Positions 18,142 through 26,356 of a stretch of 64,000 nucleotides of DNA are shown here, piece after piece. Numbering within the stretch: the stretch's first letter is position 1; each line of letters begins with the position of its first letter. The notes below the pieces were generated by a model. That model saw only the letters and a list, made by a program, of their open reading frames with translations. It was not told where the DNA came from and ran no database searches. Made by a program: the position numbers and the translations under genes. This DNA comes from Chloroflexi bacterium HGW-Chloroflexi-4 (lineage in GTDB: Bacteria; Chloroflexota; Anaerolineae; Anaerolineales; Anaerolineaceae), in NCBI GenBank assembly GCA_002840715.1, contig PHBW01000006.1, positions 166,600 through 230,599 of the forward strand, read 5' to 3'.

Positions 18142-19323
18142 ATGGAACCCAAAACTGCTCCCGAAAAATTTATCGTCCCGATTGGTCCGCAACACCCTGC
18201 TTTAAAGGAACCCGGTCACTTCGAATTCACGGTTGAAGGTGAAGTTGTCACGAATGCCACCGCTCGGCTCGGATTCGTACACCGCGGCATGGAAAAAGGC
18301 GCCGAGAACCGTACCTGGATTCAGGACCTGTATTTGATGGAACGTGTCTGCGGCATCTGCTCTCACGTGCATGCACTGGCATTTGCGTTGGGCGTCGAAA
18401 AATTGGCCGGAGTGCAGGCGCCTCCGCGCGCCCAAGCCATCCGCGAGCTGGTCTCTGAACTCGAACGCATTCACAGCCATTTGCTTTGGTTGGGTGTAGC
18501 TGCACATGAAGGCGGTTTTGATACTCTCTTCATGTTCTCATGGCGCGACCGTGAAACCGTGATGGATTTGCTTGAAACCATCAGCGGCAACCGTGTAAAT
18601 TACTCAGCCAACGTTCTGGGCGGCGTCAAAATTGACATTAGCGAAAAACAAGCCGATGCCATCCGCAAAGGCATGGATTTTCTTGAAGAACGCACCAAGC
18701 ATTATCTCAAGGTCGTAACGGAGGATGAAACCTTCCTCGGTCGTACACGCAATATCGGCGTGATGACTTTTGAACAGGCAGACTTTTTGGGCGCCATCGG
18801 ACCCACCGGACGCGCATCCGGCGTCAAGCGTGACGTGCGTGTGGACAGCCCCTACACGGCCTACAATGACTTCCCGGTCAAATTAGTCACTCATACCCAC
18901 GGCGACCTTGAAGCGCGCTTTATTGTGCGTATCCAGGAGCTTTACGAGAGCTATCGTTTGGTGCGTGAACTGGTCGACAAAATGCCTACTGGCGATCTGA
19001 CGGTGAGAGTACCGAGAAGAATCCCAGAAGGCGAAGTGATAAGCCGGGTTGAAGCACCCCGCGGCGAACTGCTTTACTTCCTCAAGAGTAACGGGTCAGA
19101 TACCCCCGAGCGCGTCAAAGTGCGAACCCCAAGCCTGTGCAACTGGTCTTCTGTGCTGGTGACGGCCGTTGGTCACAACCTGGCCGACATGCCGATGATA
19201 TTGGCGGGTATTGACCCCTGCTTCTCATGCAATGATCGAATTGTGACTGTCAACCGCAAAACGGATTCCACCCAGATGGATTGGGAAGACCTGCGGCAAT
19301 ATGGAATCGAGTATTACAAATGA
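18142..19323 (+). CDS. [NiFe] hydrogenase large (catalytic) subunit, group 4, NuoD/MbhL/EchE-like
   Basis: A 393-residue catalytic subunit. Both NiFe-binding pairs are present, RVCGICSHVH near residue 70 and DPCFSCNDR near the C-terminus. This marks it as a hydrogenase and not a complex I NuoD, which lacks them. About 18 residues follow the last Arg; in HycE-type subunits the protease cuts after that Arg once nickel is inserted, and a protease gene is in the same operon. I place the start at the ATG 18142 (AAAGGA upstream, 5 nt after the NuoC-like stop); the longer frame from 18070 overlaps that gene. The protein acts on the cytoplasmic side, evolving or oxidising H2. Hyp maturation genes are not in the window. 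Confidence 0.95.
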   Translation: MEPKTAPEKFIVPIGPQHPALKEPGHFEFTVEGEVVTNATARLGFVHRGMEKGAENRTWIQDLYLMERVCGICSHVHALAFALGVEKLAGVQAPPRAQAIRELVSELERIHSHLLWLGVAAHEGGFDTLFMFSWRDRETVMDLLETISGNRVNYSANVLGGVKIDISEKQADAIRKGMDFLEERTKHYLKVVTEDETFLGRTRNIGVMTFEQADFLGAIGPTGRASGVKRDVRVDSPYTAYNDFPVKLVTHTHGDLEARFIVRIQELYESYRLVRELVDKMPTGDLTVRVPRRIPEGEVISRVEAPRGELLYFLKSNGSDTPERVKVRTPSLCNWSSVLVTAVGHNLADMPMILAGIDPCFSCNDRIVTVNRKTDSTQMDWEDLRQYGIEYYK

Positions 19324-20285
19324 ATATAAACTTTCCTCCCCTCGTTGCATTGCTACTATTCCCAGGCGGAGCCTTTCTGCTCTTCAGTGGATTGGTGTTT
19401 GAATACATCGACCGAAAGCTGGTGGCTCGCTTTCAAAACCGCTACGGTCCACGCTGGTTTCAACCCCTGGCTGATGTGGTCAAACTGCTGGCCAAGGAAG
19501 AGATCATCCCCACTGGCGTGGTAAAGAGTTTGTTTGTAGCCCTGCCGGTGATTGCGCTGACGGCTGCTCTAACTTCTGCACTGTATGTGCCCCTGTTTGG
19601 GTTCAAACCGGTATTCAGTTTTCAGGGTGATTTGATCGTAACCCTTTACCTGTTGAGTATGATGACCTTGTGCATTGGCCTGGCAGGCGCCAACACCGAA
19701 GACCGCTTTTCTTTGATCGGCGCAACCCGTGCCCTGACTCAGTTGTTTTCTTACGAAGCACCTTTCCTGCTGGCGCTTTTAGGTCCGGCCATCGCCCTCC
19801 ACACCTGGAACATCGGCGAGATCAATGCCGGCGCTGGCAATGGACTGTGGTTCATCATCGCGCAGCCGATCGGTTTTGTGGTGGCTCTGGTAGGCTTGAT
19901 GGGCAAGTTGGAACTGCCCCCGTTTGACGCCCCAGAAGCAGAGACCGAGATCGTGGCGGGTGCCTTCACCGAATACAGCGGACGCGGTTTTGCCATCTTT
20001 AAAATCGGCCGTGATGTTGAATTGGTGATCGGCTTAACACTTGTTGCTTCATTCTACCTGGGCGGTTTCAATTCTCCACTTGATTTCTTGTGGAAAACCC
20101 TGCTGTTATTGTTTGTGACGGCTGCCCTGCAAAGTATGTTCGCCCGGCTGCGCATTGATCAAACTGTTGGCATGTGGTGGCGCGTTGGCGTACTCATGGT
20201 GCTGTTACAATTGGTGGTGATCATCATCGGCCAGCAATTTGCACCGGTCGTGCAACCTGCACTGCAGTCGTTATTCGGAGGCTAA
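19320..20285 (+). CDS. Hydrogenase membrane anchor subunit, NuoH/MbhM/EchB-like
   Basis: A 321-residue membrane protein whose ATG overlaps the large-subunit stop (ATGA at 19320-19323). The frame opens earlier at 19281 but that would overlap the catalytic gene. Conserved NuoH features are ENRYGPR-like RFQNRYGPRWFQPLADVVKL near residue 36, GANTEDRFSLIGATRALTQL and ELPPFDAPEAETEIVAGAFT. The acidic residues of that last loop lie at the quinone-site position in complex I; in hydrogenases they take part in coupling. It anchors the soluble arm to the pump. Confidence 0.93.
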   Translation: MNINFPPLVALLLFPGGAFLLFSGLVFEYIDRKLVARFQNRYGPRWFQPLADVVKLLAKEEIIPTGVVKSLFVALPVIALTAALTSALYVPLFGFKPVFSFQGDLIVTLYLLSMMTLCIGLAGANTEDRFSLIGATRALTQLFSYEAPFLLALLGPAIALHTWNIGEINAGAGNGLWFIIAQPIGFVVALVGLMGKLELPPFDAPEAETEIVAGAFTEYSGRGFAIFKIGRDVELVIGLTLVASFYLGGFNSPLDFLWKTLLLLFVTAALQSMFARLRIDQTVGMWWRVGVLMVLLQLVVIIIGQQFAPVVQPALQSLFGG

Positions 20286-20289
20286 CCCC

Positions 20290-20709
20290 ATGACCATTGG
20301 ATCAATGTTCGGCGATATCTTCAAGTCACTTTTCAAAAAACCAAGTACGGAGCAATATCCGTTTGTAAAAACTGAAGCTCCAGAGAACTTGCGCGGTAAA
20401 CTTGTTTGGGACCCAGAAAAATGCACAGGTTGTATGCTGTGCATAAAGGACTGCCCTTCAAATGGTATCGAATTGTTAGTGGTGGATAAAGTAAACAAGA
20501 AGTTCGTAATGCGTTACAATATTGACCGCTGCACTTTCTGTGCACAATGTGTAGAAAGCTGCAGGTTTGGCTGCATCGAGATGTCAGATGAGATGTGGGA
20601 GCTGGCATCAATCAAGAAAGAGCCTTTTGAAGTTTTTTATGGAAGAGACGAAGACATCCAGTTCTTGTTGGACAACGCAGCTAAAGGAGAAACTGAAGCT
20701 CCTTGCTGA
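20290..20709 (+). CDS. Hydrogenase ferredoxin-like subunit with two [4Fe-4S] clusters, NuoI/MbhN/EchF-like
   Basis: A 139-residue iron-sulfur protein. Two classical cluster motifs are present: CTGCMLCIKDCP near residue 39 and CTFCAQCVESC near residue 78. The N-terminal helix (MFGDIFKSLFKK) is the typical membrane-contacting segment of NuoI-like subunits. It is the likely entry point for electrons from reduced ferredoxin, which agrees with the absence of NuoE/F/G (NADH module) genes. The ATG at 20290 lies 4 nt after the NuoH-like stop; a longer frame from 20239 would overlap that gene. Confidence 0.93.
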   Translation: MTIGSMFGDIFKSLFKKPSTEQYPFVKTEAPENLRGKLVWDPEKCTGCMLCIKDCPSNGIELLVVDKVNKKFVMRYNIDRCTFCAQCVESCRFGCIEMSDEMWELASIKKEPFEVFYGRDEDIQFLLDNAAKGETEAPC

Positions 20710-21163
20710 TAACCCTCACAGCCGGTTGGCTGTGCTTGGGATAGGTAATGAATTGAATGGAGATGATTCGGCTGGTAATTGGGTTGCCCGCAAATTGAGC
20801 GAGCGCCTGAAAGACCAGCCGAATTTATTAATAATGGATTGCGGTACCATTCCTGAAAATGCATCAGGTCCGCTGAGGCGATTTCAGCCCCAATTGATTC
20901 TAATGATTGATGCGGCTGATCTGGGTGAACCGCCCGGAACCATTCAATTTGTAGATCTTGACCAGGTGCGGGGATTCAGCGCCTCAAGCCATTCACTGCC
21001 GTTGTCAGTCTTCGCCGGTTTTTTGGTTCAGGAATTTCACTGCGAGGTAGCATTGTGCTGCATACAACCGTTAAGTCTCGAATTTGAAGCAGAATTATCC
21101 AAACCTGTAAAAGGTGTTGTAAAATCTTTGGTTGAAGAAATTGCATCATATTATCTCGCATAA
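20639..21163 (+). CDS. Hydrogenase maturation protease (HycI/HyaD family)
   Basis: An endopeptidase of about 174 residues by the ATG at 20639, which overlaps the ferredoxin-subunit gene by 71 nt. A shorter product from a non-ATG codon near 20685, just after AAAGGAG, would fit the family length better, so the start is uncertain. Family features are VLGIGNELNGDDSAGNWVA near residue 36 (nickel-sensing Asp), LIMDCGTIPE, MIDAAD and SSHSLPLSVF with a conserved His. Such proteases remove the C-terminal tail of the large subunit after nickel loading. Its place as last gene of the operon suggests it serves the large subunit at 18142. Confidence 0.87.
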   Translation: MEETKTSSSCWTTQLKEKLKLLADNPHSRLAVLGIGNELNGDDSAGNWVARKLSERLKDQPNLLIMDCGTIPENASGPLRRFQPQLILMIDAADLGEPPGTIQFVDLDQVRGFSASSHSLPLSVFAGFLVQEFHCEVALCCIQPLSLEFEAELSKPVKGVVKSLVEEIASYYLA

Positions 21164-21180
21164 AAAGGGTGAATTGAATA

Positions 21181-22086
21181 ATGACGGTGAATACCAACTC
21201 CAACGATAATCATGAAAAAAACAAGGCGGCACTCTCTTCGGTAATTGCTGCAGTCGGATTAACCTTGATGAAGATAGTGGTTGGCGTATTAACCGGCTCA
21301 CTGGGCATCCTGGCTGAAGCTGCCCATTCTGGTCTTGATTTGGTGGCGGCCCTGGTTACATTGTTTGCAGTAAAAATATCTGGCAAGGCGCCTGATAAAC
21401 AACATCATTTTGGACATGGAAAAGTAGAAAATCTTTCAGCCCTTTTTGAAACTTTATTACTTCTGGCTACTAGTGTATGGATCATTTATGAAGCCATTCA
21501 ACGTTTGTTCTTCAAATCTGTGGAGATGGAAATCAGTATTTGGGCGTTCTTGGTCATGATAGTTTCAATTGTGATTGATGCTTCACGTTCACGCATGCTT
21601 TTTAAAGCAGCAAAAAAATATAAAAGCCAGGCGCTTGAGGCAGATGCCCTCCATTTCAGTACGGATATTTGGAGCTCAAGTGTTGTTATCCTGGGATTGA
21701 TCCTGGTAAAGCTTTCAGAATTCTTTCCCAACTTGGCTTTCCTGGCAAATGCTGATGCAGTGGCGGCGATGGCTGTTGCTTTGATTGTGGTTTTTGTTAG
21801 TGTGCAAATGGGGATCAAGACCGTTAAGGGATTGCTGGATTCTGCCCCTGATGGAATGGAAGACAGAATCAAAGAGATTGTGAATGCGATTCCGGATGTG
21901 AGTAATTGTCATGCCGTCAGGGTTAGGGAGTCAGGTCCACAACTTTTTGCTGACATTCATATTGAGCTTCCTGCCAGACTCACCATCAAAACCGCTGATG
22001 CAAAGACGGATGTGATTGAAGCAAAAGTAAAAGAAGAGTATCCAGATATTGACATTACCATCCATGTGGAACCAACAAGCATATAA
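21181..22086 (+). CDS. Cation diffusion facilitator (CDF) metal exporter
   Basis: A 301-residue membrane transporter. Spans two and five carry the metal-site residues: SGLDLVAALVTLFAV with the H-S-x-x-D pattern AAHSGLDLV, and HFSTDIWSSSVVI (H-x-x-x-D). HHFGHGKVE is the His-containing loop between spans two and three, and the cytoplasmic C-terminal domain begins near residue 215. CDF proteins exchange Zn, Fe, Mn, Co or Ni for protons. It lies 17 nt after the hydrogenase protease and could be co-transcribed, which makes nickel or iron worth considering, but the metal cannot be read from sequence. A terminator follows. Confidence 0.92.
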   Translation: MTVNTNSNDNHEKNKAALSSVIAAVGLTLMKIVVGVLTGSLGILAEAAHSGLDLVAALVTLFAVKISGKAPDKQHHFGHGKVENLSALFETLLLLATSVWIIYEAIQRLFFKSVEMEISIWAFLVMIVSIVIDASRSRMLFKAAKKYKSQALEADALHFSTDIWSSSVVILGLILVKLSEFFPNLAFLANADAVAAMAVALIVVFVSVQMGIKTVKGLLDSAPDGMEDRIKEIVNAIPDVSNCHAVRVRESGPQLFADIHIELPARLTIKTADAKTDVIEAKVKEEYPDIDITIHVEPTSI

Positions 22087-22096
22087 TCACCACCGG

Positions 22097-22137
22097 AATC
22101 GTTTCAACTCTTTTTTGAAACGATTCTTCTTTTTTTT
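22097..22137 (+). terminator. Rho-independent terminator after the CDF gene
   Basis: AATCGTTTCA (22097-22106) pairs perfectly with TGAAACGATT (22116-22125), followed by a T-rich tract. It is the first strong terminator after the hydrogenase promoter at 12654, so one transcript may span 12.7-22.1 kb. Confidence 0.9.
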
Positions 22138-22178
22138 CGTATATAGTTTATCGGTTGAAAAATATAATGAGGATTAAT

Positions 22179-22961
22179 ATGGATAATAATAATGAAAACC
22201 CGGTAGTACCCGAAGTTGTAACCGTAGACCCGGTGCAGCCAGTGGAAAAATCACACAAGCGTTCAAATGGCAGATTGTTTGGCCCCTTCATCCTGATTCT
22301 GGTAGGGTTGATCTTGTTATTTCAAAATTTGAACCTAGTAAATGTGCATCTGAATTGGTGGGCGGCTTTTATTTATATCCCCGTTTTGGGATCGATTGCC
22401 ACCGGTATCAATGCCTTTCAAAAAAGCGGAAAATTTGACACCGCCGTTCGCAGTTCTTTGGGGGGGGTGATCGTGGTGGGTACGGTTGCCACTATGCTTC
22501 TTTTTGATTTGGATTGGAGCCGCTTCTGGCCATTAATGTTGATCGCCCCTGGACTTTCTGGGTTGATCAACGGCATCTCTCTGGCTGATAGAGAAGATCA
22601 TCCCAATGCAGCCAAATGGGCAGGGTTAAGTCTTTGGTTCGGCTTGGCAACCATCCTCCTAGGTGTGGGTTTCCTGGCTAAATTCATGCCAATTCCTGCA
22701 ATCGAGAGTCTTTTGTTCAATCGCTGGTGGGCGATTCCCATCTTGATCCCTGGCGTGGGAGCTTTCATTAACGCATTGGTGATTTGTGCTGGCAACGGCT
22801 TCAAAGCTACCTGGACGGTATGGGGTTTCTCACTGATTGGTGTAGCTTTTACTGCAACCGGTTTGTTTGCCCTTTATAACTTGAATTGGAACCTGCTCGG
22901 ACCAATCATCCTGATCGCTGGCGGTTTGGTCGTGCTCAGTGGTTTATTGACCAAGAAGTAA
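22179..22961 (+). CDS. Multi-span membrane protein with LiaF/DUF5668-like N-terminal spans
   Basis: About 260 residues. A Pro/Val-rich cytoplasmic N-terminus leads into paired spans (FGPFILILVGLILLFQNLNL, WWAAFIYIPVLGSIATGINA), and the same kind of pair recurs to the C-terminus (WNLLGPIILIAGGLVVLSGL). The repeated LILVG-LLFQN / W-P-LLI-G pattern is that of the short LiaI/LiaF-type membrane domain. The frame opens with a TTG at 22155, but AGGA just before the ATG at 22179 decides the start. It stands alone between two terminators. Function unknown; envelope-stress sensing is the role of relatives in Firmicutes. Confidence 0.75.
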   Translation: MDNNNENPVVPEVVTVDPVQPVEKSHKRSNGRLFGPFILILVGLILLFQNLNLVNVHLNWWAAFIYIPVLGSIATGINAFQKSGKFDTAVRSSLGGVIVVGTVATMLLFDLDWSRFWPLMLIAPGLSGLINGISLADREDHPNAAKWAGLSLWFGLATILLGVGFLAKFMPIPAIESLLFNRWWAIPILIPGVGAFINALVICAGNGFKATWTVWGFSLIGVAFTATGLFALYNLNWNLLGPIILIAGGLVVLSGLLTKK

Positions 22962-22975
22962 TAAATAAATGACAT

Positions 22976-23003
22976 AAATAAAACCGGGAAACCGGTTTTA
23001 TTT
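22976..23003. terminator. Bidirectional terminator hairpin
   Basis: A perfect 12-bp stem, AAATAAAACCGG (22976-22987) with CCGGTTTTATTT (22992-23003), GAAA loop. T-rich tracts follow on both strands. It closes the upstream membrane-protein gene. Confidence 0.9.
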
Positions 23004-23062
23004 ATTTAACTCTTTCTTTTTTCATGAGAACCCATTAAACTATCCAAATTGGAAAGTAGACA

Positions 23063-23734
23063 ATGGATTTCGTCAAAGAAGTTAACCTATCTATTACCAC
23101 ACACAACCTTTCGTCTTTGGAGATCTTAATTGATTCCAAGGAGGATTGGGGATTGTTTTCACATCAGCAATCGCCAACCTTTTTTATGCTGGCCTATTAT
23201 TACAATAATTTGGAAGCCATAACCTTGTTCAAAAGGAAAGGTTACCCATTGGACCTGTTTGAGGCAGCCATTGATGGTGACTTGGATCTGGTAAAAAGCT
23301 TGGTGATCGAAGATCCCAGCTCGGTAAATTTATATTCCTCAGATGGTTACCCCCTTTTAGGGTTGGCATGTTTTTTTGATCGGAAAAATGTAGCTGAATT
23401 ATTAATCAAGATGGGGGCAGATGTAAATGCCCAGTCCAGAAATCCACAATTAGTTTGCCCACTTCATTCCGCTGCTGCTGCAAATGATATTGATTTGGTG
23501 AACCTCTTAATTCACAATCAGGTTGATGTGAACGCCAAACAACAAGGTGGGTTTACAGCATTACACGCAGCCGCGCAAAATGGCAATGTTGACATGGTTA
23601 TCGAACTGATTGAACATGGGGCTGATACCACTGCAACCACCGATGATGGCCAAACGGCTCTTGGAATTGCTAAAAAGGAAAAACGTTTGGAAATGATAAC
23701 GCTATTATCTGCTCAAGGGGCTCACAATGATTGA
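23063..23734 (+). CDS. Ankyrin-repeat protein
   Basis: A 223-residue protein, mostly ankyrin repeats from about residue 60 onward. Readable repeats include GYPLLGLACFFDRKNVAELL, CPLHSAAAANDIDLVNLLIH, GFTALHAAAQNGNVDMVIEL and GQTALGIAKKEKRLEMITLL. There is no signal peptide or membrane span, so it is probably cytoplasmic. Ankyrin stacks bind other proteins; the partner is unknown. Its stop overlaps the glycosyltransferase start by 8 nt, suggesting translational coupling. Confidence 0.88.
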   Translation: MDFVKEVNLSITTHNLSSLEILIDSKEDWGLFSHQQSPTFFMLAYYYNNLEAITLFKRKGYPLDLFEAAIDGDLDLVKSLVIEDPSSVNLYSSDGYPLLGLACFFDRKNVAELLIKMGADVNAQSRNPQLVCPLHSAAAANDIDLVNLLIHNQVDVNAKQQGGFTALHAAAQNGNVDMVIELIEHGADTTATTDDGQTALGIAKKEKRLEMITLLSAQGAHND

Positions 23735-24440
23735 CAAAGATTATCATTCCAATAATAAAAAAATTCTAGCTATAATCCCGGCTTATAACGAACAGGAGAG
23801 AGTGCCTGGAGTAATCAAGGCGACAAAAAAATATCTCCCTGTGCTGGTGGTGGATGACGGTTCGAAAGATCAAACTTTCACAGCCGCCAGAGAAGCCGGT
23901 GCCGAGGTGATCCGGCAGGAACCCAATCAAGGTAAGGGTGCCGCGATAATGGTTGGATTTAAATATGCCATGGAACATGGTTTCGACGCCGTGCTTACAC
24001 TTGATGCCGATGGGCAGCATGACCCTGATGAAATTCCGCTTTTTGTTGAGGATTTTGTCACCAATCACAGCGACCTGATCATAGGTAAACGTGATTTTTC
24101 TAAGATGCCATTTCCTCGCAACATAACCAACCGTATTGGTACCTGGTCTTTTTCAGACGCCATGCAGCAATACATCCCTGACAATCAATCTGGTTACAGG
24201 CTACATTCCAAACAGCTGCTGCAAGAGGCACTGACCAGCAGCGAACACGGATTTGAGTTTGAAGTCGAGATCATTTTGCGATGCGTGTTAAAAGGATTCA
24301 AGATATCATGGATTTCCATTAAAACCATATACAATGATAAACAGAACAGCAAGATCAGCCCTTTGAAGCATGTATGGAAATTTTACAATCTGGTCTATAA
24401 AACCAGAAAAATAATTCGTGCCCAGAAGAAAGGTCTGTAA
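23727..24440 (+). CDS. Glycosyltransferase family 2, dolichyl-phosphate-mannose-synthase-like
   Basis: A 237-residue GT-A fold enzyme. Motifs are AIIPAYNEQERV at residue 12, VVDDGSKDQTF near residue 37 (nucleotide-sugar binding) and TLDADGQHDPDEI near residue 88, where the DxD-like residues bind the metal. YRLHSKQLL and FEFEVEIILR follow. The protein lacks membrane spans, like the catalytic domain of polyprenyl-phosphate mannosyl/glucosyl transferases. It probably moves a sugar to a lipid carrier at the membrane. It overlaps the upstream ankyrin gene by 8 nt, but no glycan cluster is nearby. Confidence 0.88.
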   Translation: MIDKDYHSNNKKILAIIPAYNEQERVPGVIKATKKYLPVLVVDDGSKDQTFTAAREAGAEVIRQEPNQGKGAAIMVGFKYAMEHGFDAVLTLDADGQHDPDEIPLFVEDFVTNHSDLIIGKRDFSKMPFPRNITNRIGTWSFSDAMQQYIPDNQSGYRLHSKQLLQEALTSSEHGFEFEVEIILRCVLKGFKISWISIKTIYNDKQNSKISPLKHVWKFYNLVYKTRKIIRAQKKGL

Positions 24441-24515
24441 AGGATTTTAACAACGGTAGACTTGAGATTGAGTCAAAGCATCCATTCATTCTTTAAAAGA
24501 GGGTAACAGAAAATA

Positions 24516-25277
24516 ATGGTAAAAGACAAGATCAGACAAATCGGGGTAATCCTAGGAACAGTGCTGATGCTTGGCAATATTGTGTTAGCAAGTAAAATTC
24601 CGTATAATGGTGTCTCAACACTTGAAGCCAGCAAATCGATAAGTATTTATTTTTTACCCGCCAGATATGCTTTTTCCATCTGGGGGTTGATTTTTTTTGG
24701 TTTAATCATTTATTCTGTGTTTCAGGCGTTACCGGCAAAGAGACAGAATGATACTCTGCGAAAAATTGGCTGGTGGTATATCGCGGGGATAGGGGCATTT
24801 TCGGTTTGGATATTTTTTTTTCATTTTCAAAAATATTTGTTTTCAACAATCATGATGGTTTGTCTGTTGATCGCAATATTAGTGGTTTATGAAAAACTGG
24901 AAATCGGGATTAAACCAGTCACGAACTCCATGAGGTATTTTGTGCAAGTGCCATTTTCCATTTTTTTGGGGTGGATTAGCATGTCTAGTATTGGGAATAT
25001 CGCCAACCTTTTGACTCATTATGGGTGGAATGGACTGGGAATTGATGCAAAAATTTGGGCGGTAGTGATGATGGTGGTCGCCATCGTGATTGCTGAGTTA
25101 ACCGCTTTCAATCGACAAGACTTGGCCTACCTGGCGGTGTTTGTTTGGGCTTTCATTGGTATCGGAGTGAACCATGAGGGAGTCTCACCGGTATTTGAAG
25201 CCGCGTGTGTTTCTGCTGCAATCGTGGTTATCATCACAGTGGTCACGTTAATCGTTCGTCCTAAATTAAAAAGTTAG
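24516..25277 (+). CDS. Tryptophan-rich membrane protein of the TspO/MBR-like superfamily
   Basis: A 253-residue membrane protein with seven or so spans. FSIWGLIFFGLIIYSVFQ near residue 52 is the signature of the long tryptophan-rich sensory-protein group distantly related to TspO, and Trp residues recur (WWYIAG, FSVWIF, LGWISM). TspO itself is about 160 residues with five spans and binds tetrapyrroles; this longer type has no known ligand. A GAGGGTAACAG ribosome site precedes the ATG. It appears to be a single gene in an AT-rich stretch. Confidence 0.75.
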   Translation: MVKDKIRQIGVILGTVLMLGNIVLASKIPYNGVSTLEASKSISIYFLPARYAFSIWGLIFFGLIIYSVFQALPAKRQNDTLRKIGWWYIAGIGAFSVWIFFFHFQKYLFSTIMMVCLLIAILVVYEKLEIGIKPVTNSMRYFVQVPFSIFLGWISMSSIGNIANLLTHYGWNGLGIDAKIWAVVMMVVAIVIAELTAFNRQDLAYLAVFVWAFIGIGVNHEGVSPVFEAACVSAAIVVIITVVTLIVRPKLKS

Positions 25278-25300
25278 CTATTGCTCTTTGGAAAGACCAA

Positions 25301-25767
25301 ATGGACAGTCCGATACGTTTTAATGTGTTGATTTCAGCTTCAATCGAAGAGGTATGGACAGCCTGGACCACTGAAGAAGGTGCGAAGACCTTTTTTGCGC
25401 CCGATTGCCGAATTGATTTTCAACTAGGCGGGGTCTATGAAATGCTTTATGACCTTACCGCGCCCATTGGTCAGCGGGGTGGCGAAGGATGCTTAATTTG
25501 GCCATAGAACCAATGTCGATGCTCTCCTTAACCTGGAATATGCCGCCTGAAATTCCAATGATTCGATTGCAGCAGACACATGTTACAATACATTTCAAAT
25601 CGGTTTCAACCTCACAAACACATTTATTCTTGAAGCATGACGGGTGGGGAACCGGCGCGGACTGGGTGTCAGCACGCATGTATTTTAAAAGAGCGTGGAG
25701 ACAGGTTGTAATTCCTCGTCTGATCCAACGGTTTATTTCAGGACCGATCAATTGGAATAATCTATAA
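25301..25767 (+). pseudogene. SRPBCC/AHSA1-type START-domain protein, frameshifted
   Basis: Two overlapping frames together encode one START-domain protein of about 155 residues. The first (25301-25507) has PIRFNVLISASIEEVWTAWT and IDFQLGGVYEM and ends at a premature stop. The second continues with LAIEPMSMLSLTWNMPPEIP, FKSVSTSQTHLFLKHDGWGT and YFKRAWRQVVIPRL. The switch falls in 25485-25503: one missing T in the run AATTTGG would restore a single frame. Relatives bind hydrophobic ligands or interact with Hsp90-like chaperones. Either the gene is recently broken or the base call is wrong. Confidence 0.82.
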
Positions 25768-25784
25768 AAAAAGGGAGCGGAGCA

Positions 25785-26246
25785 ATGATCAACAGTAAAA
25801 ATACAATTGATGAATTCATGCAATTAAAGAGCATGGCCGTGGTTGGGGTTTCTCGCAATAAGGATAAATTTGGCACCGCCATTTATCGCGAGATGAAGGC
25901 GAAGGGTTACAAGATGTTGGCAGTAAACCCCAAGCTGGATATGGTCGAAGGAGACCGCTGCTACGCTGGTTTGGGAGCCTTACCCGAAATTCCTGAGGGC
26001 GTAGTGATCTGTATTACTCCGGCAGAAACCATTGCGGTGATTGAAGAAGCCGCGCGTTTGGGCATCAAGTATGTCTGGCTGCAGCAAGGTGCCAACAGCC
26101 CGGAAGGTGAAGCCAAGGCAAAAGAACTCGGCATGAAGTTGGTCAGCGGAGAATGCATTTTTATGTTCGCCGCCCCTGTGGAATCCATCCACAAATTCCA
26201 CCGTTTTGTGTGGAAGGTGTTTGGCAAGCTGCCGAAAGCAGCATAA
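25785..26246 (+). CDS. CoA-binding-domain protein (YccU-like)
   Basis: A 153-residue protein consisting of a single Rossmann CoA-binding domain: MAVVGVSRNKDKFGTAIYRE near residue 19, AVNPKLDMVEG, GVVICITPAETIAVIEEA and YVWLQQGANSPEGEAKA, ending with a Cys in VSGECIFMF. This matches stand-alone YccU-type proteins, which resemble the N-terminal domain of acyl-CoA synthetases but lack catalysis. AAGGGAGCGG precedes the ATG. Physiological role unknown. It ends at a shared terminator with valS on the other strand. Confidence 0.9.
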   Translation: MINSKNTIDEFMQLKSMAVVGVSRNKDKFGTAIYREMKAKGYKMLAVNPKLDMVEGDRCYAGLGALPEIPEGVVICITPAETIAVIEEAARLGIKYVWLQQGANSPEGEAKAKELGMKLVSGECIFMFAAPVESIHKFHRFVWKVFGKLPKAA

Positions 26247-26258
26247 GGTCAAAACAAA

Positions 26259-26288
26259 ATCCCCCGCGATTTCTAAACCGCGGGGGAT
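26259..26288. terminator. Bidirectional terminator between CoA-binding gene and valS
   Basis: ATCCCCCGCG (26259-26268) pairs perfectly with CGCGGGGGAT (26279-26288). On the minus strand it is followed by TTTTGTTTTG, so it serves valS best. Confidence 0.88.
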
Positions 26289-26356
26289 ATGTCTTATAAA
26301 CGGGCACGGCGCGCACTCAAGGGTGTGCATTAAACTCTACAGTGCCCTTTCCAAAA

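Noticed and set aside
12749..20709. Complex I (nuo) operon
   Set aside because: The NuoD-like subunit has both NiFe CxxC motifs and a maturation protease follows; NuoE/F/G are missing. It is a hydrogenase.
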